A DNA stretch of 64,000 nt from an uncultured Clostridia bacterium (GTDB taxonomy: Bacteria; Bacillota; Clostridia; Christensenellales; CAG-138). Both the position numbers and the translations under genes were made by a program. The stretch's first letter is position 1. Each line of letters begins with the position of its first letter. The stretch lies in NCBI GenBank assembly GCA_934633985.1, contig CAKTYU010000008.1:1-64000 (forward strand). The letters run 5' to 3'. Below, piece by piece: positions 34,907 to 43,203 of this stretch. The notes below the pieces were generated by a model. The model saw only the letters and a list, made by a program, of their open reading frames with translations. It ran no database searches and was not told the origin of the DNA.

Positions 34907-35860
34907 TTAGCCGTTGCAGCGGGTGCAGGCGACCTTGTGCCCCCCGCCGATATCCACGAGCTTGATCTCGCCGGCGGTACACTTCTCCGTGCAATACTCG
35001 CAGCGCTTGGCAAAGCGGCAGCCGGGAGCGGGGTCGATGGGGCTCGTCACCTCGCCGCGTATGAGCTTGCGGTCCGAATTGGCGCCTATGACGGGCTTGA
35101 GTATCGCGTCCAGCAGAGCCTTCGTATAAGGATGCTGCGGATTGGCAAAGAGCTCGTCCGCCTCGGCGATCTCCACGCACTGACCTAAGTACATGACCAT
35201 GATGACGTCGGAGATATGCTTCACCACCGCCAGGTTGTGGGTGATAAACATATAGGTCAGGCCCATATCCTGCTGCATATCCATGAGAAGGTTCAATATC
35301 TGCGCCTGGATGGACACGTCCAGCGCCGAGACCGGCTCGTCGCAGACTATAAACTTCGGGTTCAGCGCCAACGCCCGGGCGATACCGATCCTCTGGCGGC
35401 GCCCGCCGTCCAGCTCGTGGGGATAGGAGTTGATATACCTCTGGGCCAGGCCCACCGTGTCCATCAGCTTCTGCACCCTGTCCAGTATCTCCGCCCTGTT
35501 GGCGCAGACATGGTTCTGGATCAGCGGCTCGGCGATAAGCTCATAGATAGACATGCGGGGATCCAGGGAGGAGTAAGGGTCCTGGAAGATCATCTGCACC
35601 TTCTTGCGGACCTCCTTGAACTCGCGCTTGGAGCACTTTACGATATCCTGGCCGTCAAAATGTATCTCGCCGGAGGTGGCCGGGAGCAGGCCCATGACCA
35701 CGCGGCCCAGCGTAGACTTACCGCAGCCGGATTCTCCCACAACGCCCAGGGTCTTGCCCTCCGGGATCTCTAAATTCACGCCGTCCACCGCGTGGAGGAA
35801 GCGTCCGTTGCCAACCTTAAAATATTTTTTCAGGTCAACCGTTTCGACCAAATTTCCCAT
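34907..35860 (-). CDS. Oligopeptide/dipeptide ABC importer ATPase (OppF/DppF type)
   Basis: A 317-residue ATPase. Walker A GESGCGKST at about 42-50, Q-loop MIFQDPYSSLDPRM, signature ELDGGRRQRIGIARAL (Asp in place of the usual Ser), Walker B FIVCDEPVSALD and H-loop ITHNLA. The C-terminal extension carries a cysteine set CRFAKRCEYCTEKC and a final ACTRC, as in the Fe-S-like or zinc cluster of peptide importers. It begins 2 bases after the partner ATPase gene. Confidence 0.93.
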   Translation of the reverse strand: MGNLVETVDLKKYFKVGNGRFLHAVDGVNLEIPEGKTLGVVGESGCGKSTLGRVVMGLLPATSGEIHFDGQDIVKCSKREFKEVRKKVQMIFQDPYSSLDPRMSIYELIAEPLIQNHVCANRAEILDRVQKLMDTVGLAQRYINSYPHELDGGRRQRIGIARALALNPKFIVCDEPVSALDVSIQAQILNLLMDMQQDMGLTYMFITHNLAVVKHISDVIMVMYLGQCVEIAEADELFANPQHPYTKALLDAILKPVIGANSDRKLIRGEVTSPIDPAPGCRFAKRCEYCTEKCTAGEIKLVDIGGGHKVACTRCNG

Positions 35861-35862
35861 CG

Positions 35863-36843
35863 TTAACCTTCTTTCCGGAACCGGTTGCAGAATATCCTGT
35901 GACCGTCCTCTTCATAAGTATAGGGGGTACCGTTTACACACTCCTCCGTGCAGTAGGGGCAGCGTGGGCTGAATTTGCATCCCGACGGCAGGTTGGTGGG
36001 ATCCGGCATGAGCCCGTCGATGGGATGGAGCCGGTCCGTCTTTTCATCCAGATTGGGGATGGCGTTAAACAGGCCCACCGTGTAAGGATGGTGATCGCCG
36101 GGATCAAATATGTCCCTCGCCGTGCCGTACTCCACGATCTCGCCGGCGTACATGACCGCCACCTTGTCGCAGGTCTCGGCCACCACGCCCAGATCATGGG
36201 TGATCATTATCATGGAGGTGCCGAGCTCGTTCTTCAGGTTTTCCATCAGCTTCAGTATCTGCGCCTGTATCGTTACGTCCAGCGCCGTGGTGGGCTCGTC
36301 GGCGATCAGTAGCTGCGGCTGGCAGGCCAGCGCGATGGCAATGACTATGCGCTGCTTCATGCCGCCGGAAAACTGGTGGGGGTATTCCTTCTTACGCTCG
36401 GGCGGAATACCGACGAGCTTGAACAGCTCATCTACGCGGGCGTCCAGCTCTTCCTTTGATCTTTTGTCGAGATTGTGTATCTCCAGGGATTCCAGCACCT
36501 GATCGCCCACGGACAGCGCGGGGTTCAGTGCCGTCATGGGATCCTGGAAAATAATGGAGATCTCAGCGCCGCGAACATGGCGCATCTCGGGGATCGTTTT
36601 CTCGAGCAGGTTTTCTCCGCGGAACCTGATCTCGCCGCCTAAGACACGTCCCGTGCGCTCCGGCAGCAGGCGCAGGAGCGTCAGGGCTGTGGTGGTCTTG
36701 CCTGCGCCCGTCTCGCCCACCAGGCCGATGGTCTCCCGCTCTCCCAGCGTGAAGCTGATGCCGTTGACCGCATGGACCGTGGCCTCATCCGTCTTATATA
36801 CGACCCGTAGGTCCTTTACTTCCAACAGAGTATTTTCTTCCAT
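35863..36843 (-). CDS. Oligopeptide/dipeptide ABC importer ATPase (OppD/DppD type)
   Basis: A 326-residue ATPase. Walker A GETGAGKTTT, Q-loop IIFQDPMTALNP, signature QFSGGMKQRIVIAIAL, Walker B LLIADEPTTALD and H-loop ITHDLGVVAE. The C-terminal cysteine region is CKFSPRCPYCTEEC and a late FCN. It pairs with the OppF-type subunit and the two permeases. It lies 13 bases downstream of the second permease gene. Confidence 0.93.
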   Translation of the reverse strand: MEENTLLEVKDLRVVYKTDEATVHAVNGISFTLGERETIGLVGETGAGKTTTALTLLRLLPERTGRVLGGEIRFRGENLLEKTIPEMRHVRGAEISIIFQDPMTALNPALSVGDQVLESLEIHNLDKRSKEELDARVDELFKLVGIPPERKKEYPHQFSGGMKQRIVIAIALACQPQLLIADEPTTALDVTIQAQILKLMENLKNELGTSMIMITHDLGVVAETCDKVAVMYAGEIVEYGTARDIFDPGDHHPYTVGLFNAIPNLDEKTDRLHPIDGLMPDPTNLPSGCKFSPRCPYCTEECVNGTPYTYEEDGHRIFCNRFRKEG

Positions 36844-36856
36844 TTTATCACCCTCC

Positions 36857-37750
36857 TTAGTCCTTCAGCTTCGGATCCAGAGCATCGCGCAGGCCGTCGC
36901 CCATAAGGTTCATGCTCAGGGCGGTAAGGCCTATGGCGAGGCCGGGGAACACCACCATGTAGGGATACATGGTCATGAAGGTTTTAGCCTCGTTCAGCAT
37001 AGCGCCCCACTCCGGAGCCGGCGGCTGAATACCCATGCCCACGAAGCTGATGCCGGCGGCGGAAATAATGGCGCCGCCTATGCCCATGGTGGCCTGCACT
37101 ATAATGGGGCCCATGGCGTTAGGCAGTACGTGGGTCATGATGATCTGGAAATCGGAAGTGCCGCAGGAATGTGCCGCCTCGATATAGGTCTGCCCCGTTA
37201 CGCCGAGGACCGAGGAGCGTATTATGCGGCAATACCAGGGGACGTTGGAAATGGTCATGGCCAGCAGCACGTTTACAAGGCTGGAGCCGAGCGCCGCCAC
37301 TATGGCCAGGGCCATCATCATAGAAGGTATGCACATGATGGAGTCCAGCACGCGCATCATGATAGCGTCAAAGCGTCCGCCGACATAGCCGCATACGGCG
37401 CCGAGCAAGCCGCCCAGCACCACGCCGATGGCTACGGAGCCGAAGCCCACCAGCAGTGAATTGCGGGAGCCGTGGACGATACGGGCGAAAAGGTCGCGGC
37501 CGTAGTTATCCGTGCCGAACCAATGCTCCGCGTTAGGGGACAGCAGGCGGTCGGCCGCCACCTGTGTGGTGGCCACGCTGTAATTTACGATCGCATCTGC
37601 AAAAATAGCTACTAACAGGATCAGCGCGAAAAGGATCATGCCGAAAACGGCTAACTTGTTTTTGCGGAAGCGGCGCCATATTTCGCCGGCGCGGCTCTTC
37701 TTTTTTATCGTGGGCTGCTGCACGGCAGCCCCGTTCACAGTATTAGTCAT
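36857..37750 (-). CDS. ABC importer permease (OppC/DppC type)
   Basis: A 297-residue membrane subunit. A cytoplasmic N-terminus with RRFRKNKLAVFG precedes TM1. The loop HWFGTDNYGRDLFARIVHGSR is the hallmark of the OppC group, followed by about five more TMs and the EAA-type loop (EAAHSCGTSDFQIIMTHVLPN). It interacts with an ATPase through this loop. It starts 19 bases after the first permease gene. Confidence 0.93.
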   Translation of the reverse strand: MTNTVNGAAVQQPTIKKKSRAGEIWRRFRKNKLAVFGMILFALILLVAIFADAIVNYSVATTQVAADRLLSPNAEHWFGTDNYGRDLFARIVHGSRNSLLVGFGSVAIGVVLGGLLGAVCGYVGGRFDAIMMRVLDSIMCIPSMMMALAIVAALGSSLVNVLLAMTISNVPWYCRIIRSSVLGVTGQTYIEAAHSCGTSDFQIIMTHVLPNAMGPIIVQATMGIGGAIISAAGISFVGMGIQPPAPEWGAMLNEAKTFMTMYPYMVVFPGLAIGLTALSMNLMGDGLRDALDPKLKD

Positions 37751-37769
37751 ATCGCTTTTCCCTCCTTCA

Positions 37770-38702
37770 TCAGCGCTTCAGATAGCGGGCCTTGATCTGC
37801 GGGTCGATGAAGCCGTACAGGATATCCACCACCAGCATGACCAGCGTATAGCAGACCGCCAGTATAACTATTGCGCCTATAACGACGGGTATATCTTTGC
37901 TGCGGATAGATGTCAGGATCAGCGTGCCGACGCCGTTGAGGGTGAAAACGGCCTCCATGGTCACGGTACCGCCGAGCAGGACGCCGAAGTTCATGCCGAC
38001 CATGGTGACGACCGGCATCAGCGCGTTGCGCAGCGCATGGCGGCAGATGACCACGCCCTCCTTTTGGCCCTTAGCCCTGGCGGTGCGGACATAGTCCATG
38101 CGTATGCACTCCAAAAGTGAGGTGCGCGTCATGCGAAGCTGGGATGCTATGAAGGAGCAGGCCGTTGTGAACCATGGCAGTATGAAATGCTTAAAGGTAC
38201 CCGTGCCGTAAGATGGGAGCCAGCCTAACTTCAGCGAAAACAGCAGTATGAGCATCATGCCTATCCAGAAAGCCGGGAAGGACGCCAGCATCATAGCAAG
38301 CGTGGTCCCCATGGCGTCCCAGAAGGTGTATTGCTTCACCGCGGCCAGCACGCCCAGCGCGACGCCTATCACCACGCCTATCAGCGTGGCGCCGGCGGCC
38401 AGCGTCACCGTTACCGGGAAGCGGGCCATGACGGTCTCGAACACGCCCTTGCCGCTGAGCCAGCTATTGCCGAGGCTGCCGTGGCAAAGATCCCAAATAT
38501 ACTTCGCGTAGCGGACCGTAAAGGGCTTATCGTAGCCCAGCTCGGCGTTCTTCGCCGCCACGGCCTCCTCGCTGGCCATCTGACCGAGGATCAGGTGGCC
38601 GGGGTCGCTGGGCGTCAGATCCAGTATGAAATAGACGACGAACACTATGATCAGGATCGTCGGGATCAGCGCCAGCAAACGCTTAAGAACAAATTTCCCC
38701 AT
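37770..38702 (-). CDS. ABC importer permease (OppB/DppB type)
   Basis: A 310-residue membrane subunit with six TMs. It starts MGKFVLKRLLALIPT and keeps the EAA-type region VRTARAKGQKEGVVICRHALRNALMPVVT with FTLNGVGTLI further on. TAGGAGG precedes the ATG. It is the first transporter gene after the amidohydrolases, whose last stop is 52 bases upstream. Confidence 0.93.
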   Translation of the reverse strand: MGKFVLKRLLALIPTILIIVFVVYFILDLTPSDPGHLILGQMASEEAVAAKNAELGYDKPFTVRYAKYIWDLCHGSLGNSWLSGKGVFETVMARFPVTVTLAAGATLIGVVIGVALGVLAAVKQYTFWDAMGTTLAMMLASFPAFWIGMMLILLFSLKLGWLPSYGTGTFKHFILPWFTTACSFIASQLRMTRTSLLECIRMDYVRTARAKGQKEGVVICRHALRNALMPVVTMVGMNFGVLLGGTVTMEAVFTLNGVGTLILTSIRSKDIPVVIGAIVILAVCYTLVMLVVDILYGFIDPQIKARYLKR

Positions 38703-38754
38703 GTGTTTTTTTCCTCCTAATGTTTACACATCTCTCCTACCGGAGACATAAAAC

Positions 38755-39897
38755 TCAGCTGCGATGATAGAGTACGCTTCCCTCGCCTATGGTATAGACC
38801 ACATGCGCCCCCATATCCGTACCGGGCAGGCCTTTGAACACGGCGAAATTTGCGTACTTTCCCACTTCGATACTGCCCAGCTCTGCATCCAGACCGATAA
38901 CTTTGGCGGGATTGATAGTTATCATGCGCATTACACGAATGGGATCGGCTCCCTCTCGAACGGCTTGCTCGGCATGGCTGAGCAGGCTATCCAGCCCTTC
39001 CAACGGCGAGTCCACCGTCAGACAGCAGAGAGTGCCGGCCTCGTCCAGCTTGGCAACAGCGTCCACATCCACAAAACGCGACTCATAGAAAGACTTGCGT
39101 CCGCCGATGGGGCCGTATACGATCCCGCATCCGCTGGCAACGATTTCATCAAGATAGTTGCCGGAGCCCCAAGCATGCTCAATGGTAAAGCGGAGATTAT
39201 ACTTGGACAGGCACTGAATCGCTGCGGCCATGTCGTTGTGGGTGCAGTGGATGCGGGCGGGGATCTCCCTCTTCAGCACGGGGATCGCCACCTCATATTG
39301 TTCGTTGTACTCCACCTGTTCGCCGCGATCCTTTTTATCCATATAGGCCTTGGCGTTGGCAAAATACTCCTCCAGAATAAAGGTAGCGCCCATGCGGGAA
39401 TCCGGCTCCATATTCTTGTTCTGGAACATGCCCTTGGGATTTTCGCCCAGGGAGAGTTTCATACACATATTGCGCTTGAGGCACATCTCGAAGATATTGC
39501 TGCCCCATGTGCGGGTGGCAAAGCCGGTGCCATCGATAACATCAGAACTGCCGGGGACAATGCCCAAAGTAGTAACGCCATTCTCTACCGCCCAGCGATA
39601 ACAGCCATTGGTAGGATCAGCGGCATAGATAACATCCATCTCGGGGCTTACGGGATGCGCCGTGTCCGTACAATAAGACAAAGTTGCCATATCCCCGTTG
39701 GGGCCGAGACCTGCGTGGGCATGGCAATCCACGATTCCCGGCAGCAGGTTCAGGCCGGTCAGATCTATGGTCTCTGCTCCGTCAGCTGAGAGATCCTTGC
39801 CGATCTCCTTGATCCTTCCGTTCTCACAGAGAACATCGCCCACAAAGGGAGCTTCCTCCGTCTGAGGATAAACGGTGGCATTCTTCAGCAGTAACAT
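38755..39897 (-). CDS. Metal-dependent amidohydrolase (intact active site)
   Basis: A 380-residue imidazolonepropionase-like amidohydrolase. The first metal motif HxH is present in IVDCHAHAGLG. Further candidate ligands are His in RIHCTHNDM, His in TIEHAWGSG, and Asp in CLTVDSPLE. The ending TINPAKVIGLDAELGSIEVGKYANFAVF is typical. An upstream ATG would add 26 residues, but AAGGGAGGATT places the start at 39897. It hydrolyses an amide or small ring compound. The neighbouring importer and peptidase suggest a dipeptide-like or N-acylated substrate. It follows the inactive paralogue by 20 bases. Confidence 0.88.
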   Translation of the reverse strand: MLLLKNATVYPQTEEAPFVGDVLCENGRIKEIGKDLSADGAETIDLTGLNLLPGIVDCHAHAGLGPNGDMATLSYCTDTAHPVSPEMDVIYAADPTNGCYRWAVENGVTTLGIVPGSSDVIDGTGFATRTWGSNIFEMCLKRNMCMKLSLGENPKGMFQNKNMEPDSRMGATFILEEYFANAKAYMDKKDRGEQVEYNEQYEVAIPVLKREIPARIHCTHNDMAAAIQCLSKYNLRFTIEHAWGSGNYLDEIVASGCGIVYGPIGGRKSFYESRFVDVDAVAKLDEAGTLCCLTVDSPLEGLDSLLSHAEQAVREGADPIRVMRMITINPAKVIGLDAELGSIEVGKYANFAVFKGLPGTDMGAHVVYTIGEGSVLYHRS

Positions 39898-39917
39898 ATT
39901 AGTGAATCCTCCCTTTC

Positions 39918-41051
39918 TCAAGCCTGATAAACGGTCTCGCCGTTGATAACGGTCTCCAGCAGTACCGCATTGCACTTTTCAATGGGATTGCCTTCATAGA
40001 TCAGATAGTCTGCATCCAAGCCGGCCTTTAGCTGGCCGATACGGTCGGAAACGCCAAAGAACTCAGCGGGGTTGACCGTCAGCATGGAGACGATCTCCTC
40101 GCTGTTGGTGCAGGTCTGCATCAGCTTGGAAGCGTTCCAAAGTAGCATCTCACGCCCCCATGCCATATTGGGTCCTAAAACGGTGAGGCCAAATTTGGTT
40201 CCGCCTTCCGCCATATTCATAAGCTTGGCAAAATCCATATGGCGTACCAGATGCGTAGCATTGCGTGATGTATCGCCCAGCACTACTGCCGCGCCGCGCT
40301 TCTTAATTGCATCGGCACAGCGATCCGCCTCATACGAAAGCGTGAAGATGATCTTCATTTTTGTGTATTCCTTGGTCGCTTCAAGGAAACGCTCCATCTC
40401 CGGTGCGGTCTCGCAGGCGACAAGAATGGGCATCCTGCCCTCACGCACAGCATCCATGACTTCTTTGGTGCGCTGACTGCGGTAGTCATTGGCATACTCT
40501 GTGGTTTGCAGCGCCGTCTTCAGCATGGCGATCAGGGCCATTGGCGTTTGGGGGCTGCCCTTGCCGCTAAATACGCGGATAACTTCGCTGGTCATGGAAG
40601 CCTTCATCGCCGCATCGCGCTTGACCGTGATCTTATTTATATTTTTTCCCTTGGTCTTTACTACGGTGCAGGTGCCGCCCAGGATCCCCTCATTGCCCGG
40701 GGTAACTAACATACTGGTGATGCCGGCCTTATACAATTCCTGAAGGCTCAGCTCATCGGGATCGATAGAATGCCAGATATCGAGATACGGCGTGACAGGG
40801 TTCGAGTTTTCGTTATAGTCCTTTGCAAAAAAAGCCATGTCCTGCGCGCCGAGGAAATTTCCGGAATCAATAAAGCCGGGAAATACATGCTTTCCGTCGA
40901 GAGAGCGGCTTTCGTCCCCATTGATGTTCTTTCCGACCTCGACTATTTTGCCGTCCGCAATCCTCATGTCGCCTTGGAACACTTCCCCATTGCCGATATG
41001 AAGCGTTGCATTTTTCAGAATCATTCTTTCTTTCCGCCGCTTTCCTCTCAA
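39918..41051 (-). CDS. Amidohydrolase paralogue lacking metal ligands (probable pseudoenzyme)
   Basis: A 377-residue protein clearly of the same family: MILKNATLHIGNGEVF start, NPVTPYLDIWHSIDPDE, GGTCTVVKTKG, and NPAEFFGVSDRIGQLKAGLDADYLIYEG. Every expected metal position is changed. The HxH segment reads PGFIDSGNFLGA, the later His of the IHxH strand reads ILVACETA, the EHG strand reads IIFTLSY, and the D-H-P strand reads LTVLGPN. It is full length and in frame, so it is conserved rather than decayed. It could be a structural or regulatory partner of the active enzyme encoded next. A start ten codons downstream (MILKN) is also plausible. Confidence 0.8.
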   Translation of the reverse strand: MRGKRRKERMILKNATLHIGNGEVFQGDMRIADGKIVEVGKNINGDESRSLDGKHVFPGFIDSGNFLGAQDMAFFAKDYNENSNPVTPYLDIWHSIDPDELSLQELYKAGITSMLVTPGNEGILGGTCTVVKTKGKNINKITVKRDAAMKASMTSEVIRVFSGKGSPQTPMALIAMLKTALQTTEYANDYRSQRTKEVMDAVREGRMPILVACETAPEMERFLEATKEYTKMKIIFTLSYEADRCADAIKKRGAAVVLGDTSRNATHLVRHMDFAKLMNMAEGGTKFGLTVLGPNMAWGREMLLWNASKLMQTCTNSEEIVSMLTVNPAEFFGVSDRIGQLKAGLDADYLIYEGNPIEKCNAVLLETVINGETVYQA

Positions 41052-41442
41052 AAGCAGCTCTCCTTTCTGCGTTTATGCTATTGCTATTATTTAAGCTTAA
41101 TCTTTCATCTATTAAGGCGGATTATTCCCGCCCTGAACGTCAAGGCCTGTCCGCATCGACGTTTTATTAAGAAAGCTTGCCGATTTTCAGAGGGATGTTT
41201 CTGCCATTGCTCCGAAACCGGAGCCCTCCAAAAATACAAGTTTGAATATAGCATTTATATATGCTATGATATAGCCATTAATCCAGCAAGGACAATTATC
41301 ACACTATTTTGCACTATTTTCTATATGCACCTTGCACAATTGTTGTCGATGCTTATGGTGCATAATGACCACCAAATTGTTGCTTTTTTGTTTTTTGATA
41401 CATGTTGTACCATCGCCTCATTGATGATAAGGAGGAAAAACC
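41052..41442. promoter_or_regulatory. Divergent control region between the amidohydrolase operon and a LysR gene
   Basis: 391 bases without a gene, AT-rich in the right half. It holds an 8-bp inverted repeat TATGCACC (41324-41331) and GGTGCATA (41357-41364), a palindrome ACAATTGT (41336-41343) between them, and extra GCAC boxes at 41311 and 41334. A second inverted repeat, ATAGCAT/ATGCTAT, is at 41248-41267. A good plus-strand promoter, TTGAAT (41242-41247), 17 bases, TATGAT (41265-41270), overlaps it. These fit operators for the LysR regulator encoded at 41443. Which repeat it uses is not known. Confidence 0.6.
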
Positions 41443-42324
41443 ATGGAGATCTTACAGCTCAGATACTTTTACACAGTCGCTCGGGTACTGAACATTTCCC
41501 GGGCTGCCAATATTCACGGCATCCCTCAACCCGCCATGTCCCGCACCATCTCCCGCTTGGAGGCGGAGCTTGGCACGGCGCTGTTCACCCGGGAAAAAAA
41601 CCATCTTGCGCTCACCAATGACGGAAAGCTCTTTTACGATGAGGTTCGGCAATCGCTGGATCATCTGGATCACGGGATCAAGACCCTTTCCACCCATCCT
41701 GAGAACCTCAGCGGTAATCTGCGCCTTTTCGCCATCATTCACCGCATGTCGCTGATCAGCTGCATGGCGGCCTTCCGGCAGAAAAACCCCGAAGTGACCT
41801 ATTCGGTAATCAACAATCCCGATTCGGAAGGGAGCTTTGACCTTTGCATCGCCGACGAAAATCAGGAATACCGTTTTGACAGCAAATGCCTTCTCCTCAA
41901 GGAGCAGGTAAGCATTGCCGTCCCCAAGCAAAACCCGCTGGCACAGAAAAAGGTTTTGAGGATCGAAGACCTGCGCGGCGTCCCCTTTATCATCCAAAGC
42001 CGGAACCACAACCGTTTCCAGCAATTGGAGGCCATGGCGCAAAACGCGGGCTTCTCCCTCAATCTTATCATCGAATGCAACGACCTGCGCTGTATTCAGC
42101 TTTACCTTGCCTCCAACATGGGCATTACGCTGCGTCCGGACATCGCCTGGAAGGACTTCTGCCTGGATGAATCCGTATCCGTACCGCTGAACATCCCATT
42201 TTCACGGAATGTGTATCTATACTGGAACCGGAGCGTAGTGCTGTCCAACCCGACCGTCGCCGCCTTTAAGGAGCTCGTGGAGGATCATTATCAGAAGTTA
42301 GCCGCCCAGTTCGGTCAAGGTTAA
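41443..42324 (+). CDS. LysR-family transcriptional regulator of the catabolic block
   Basis: A 293-residue LysR regulator. Winged helix-turn-helix at about 1-60 (YFYTVARVLNISRAANIHGIPQPAMSRTISRLE), linker helix to about 88, and a periplasmic-binding-like effector domain (about 90-293). AAGGAGG precedes the ATG. It is divergent from the amidohydrolase/importer operon and has strongly non-host codon use (ATA 0 of 21 Ile), so it probably came with the block. The effector is likely the imported substrate or its hydrolysis product. Confidence 0.9.
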   Translation: MEILQLRYFYTVARVLNISRAANIHGIPQPAMSRTISRLEAELGTALFTREKNHLALTNDGKLFYDEVRQSLDHLDHGIKTLSTHPENLSGNLRLFAIIHRMSLISCMAAFRQKNPEVTYSVINNPDSEGSFDLCIADENQEYRFDSKCLLLKEQVSIAVPKQNPLAQKKVLRIEDLRGVPFIIQSRNHNRFQQLEAMAQNAGFSLNLIIECNDLRCIQLYLASNMGITLRPDIAWKDFCLDESVSVPLNIPFSRNVYLYWNRSVVLSNPTVAAFKELVEDHYQKLAAQFGQG

Positions 42325-42360
42325 GCCTTCAATTCTCTTGCCGTACTGCGGCGAAGCATG

Positions 42361-43203
42361 TCAGGCACGATAAACGGTCTTACCGTTTATCAGCGTTTCC
42401 AGCAATCCCAGGCGGCCATCGGCGGCATAAACGGTTAGATCGGCGTCCAGCCCTTCCTTCAGCGCTCCTATGCGATCGGCAACGCCGAATGCCTCCGCCA
42501 TGCGGCGGGGACAGGAGCCCAGCAGCTCCGCTCCACGGTCCGTAAGCTCCTTTTCCAGCTTTTCATCCGCTGCACAGCCCTGGAAGAGCAGCTTCATCTT
42601 CGGCCACTGCCTTGTCGCTTCCAGCACACGGCGAATTTCATAGTCGTGGTAGCAGGTCATCAGAAGCGGCAGCTTTCCTTCCCGGACGTCGGCCATCTCG
42701 TCATCCCCCGCCAGCGCATGCTGCAGCAGCCGTATCATCCCCATGGGGCCGATCGGCGCCGCGGGCGCACCGGCCGGGCAATAGGTATTTACCACTTCAT
42801 CGGTATGAGCGCCCTTCATGGCGACCCTTTGCTTTACCGTCAGCTCTGAAAGGCTGTCGCCAACAGTCTTGATTACGGCGCAATACCCGCTGAGCACATT
42901 CTTGTTGCCCGGTACCACTACCACATCGGTAATACCGCGTCCGGCAAAGGCCTGCGCTTTCAGCTCCGCAGGCTCAACAGAATACCACGCATCCATCGAA
43001 GTAAGAACCGGGAATGCGGTCTCCTGCCGTGCCGGAGTCCAGAACGCCATCGCGCCCGCATAGATATGCCTACCGCTATAATCCTTTTCCTCTCCGCCGC
43101 TCAAGCCGTTGCCTAATGCAGCGATTTTTCCGTTTTCGATCTTTAGATCACCCAGCATCACCTGATCCTTCCCCAGGTGCAGGAGCGCATTTTTGACGAT
43201 CAT
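42361..43203 (-). CDS. Shortened amidohydrolase paralogue without metal ligands
   Basis: About 280 residues from the homology-based start MIVKNALLHLG. The open frame reaches 43293 with no good ribosome site. It shares LMTCYHDYEIRRVLEAT and FGVADRIGALKEGLDADLTVY with the 39.9-41.1 kb paralogue. The usual HxH segment is replaced by HIYAGAMAFWTPAR. About 60 residues of the barrel (strands 7-8) are missing: the frame jumps from GAELLGS to the NPAEFFGV equivalent. No frameshift or stop is seen. It is either a decaying copy or a binding-only protein. It lies on the far side of the LysR gene and converges with it. Confidence 0.65.
   Translation of the reverse strand: MIVKNALLHLGKDQVMLGDLKIENGKIAALGNGLSGGEEKDYSGRHIYAGAMAFWTPARQETAFPVLTSMDAWYSVEPAELKAQAFAGRGITDVVVVPGNKNVLSGYCAVIKTVGDSLSELTVKQRVAMKGAHTDEVVNTYCPAGAPAAPIGPMGMIRLLQHALAGDDEMADVREGKLPLLMTCYHDYEIRRVLEATRQWPKMKLLFQGCAADEKLEKELTDRGAELLGSCPRRMAEAFGVADRIGALKEGLDADLTVYAADGRLGLLETLINGKTVYRA

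Larger units (their letters stand above)
31443..34925 (-). repeat. Tandem duplication of a binding-protein unit (about 1.7 kb)
   Basis: Two units, 31443-33147 and 33220-34925, align end to end with an offset of about 1777 bases. Each contains the last codons and stop of the importer ATPase gene, an identical-looking leader with an ACCGG..CCGGT stem, a 524-codon binding-protein gene and the tail CTATTCAGCAAAGGC. Only 72 unique bases separate them. This is direct evidence of a local duplication. Confidence 0.85.

Noticed and set aside
31443..34925. Tandem repeat considered as a possible CRISPR or satellite
   Set aside because: The two units are long coding duplications, with no short regular repeats or spacers.
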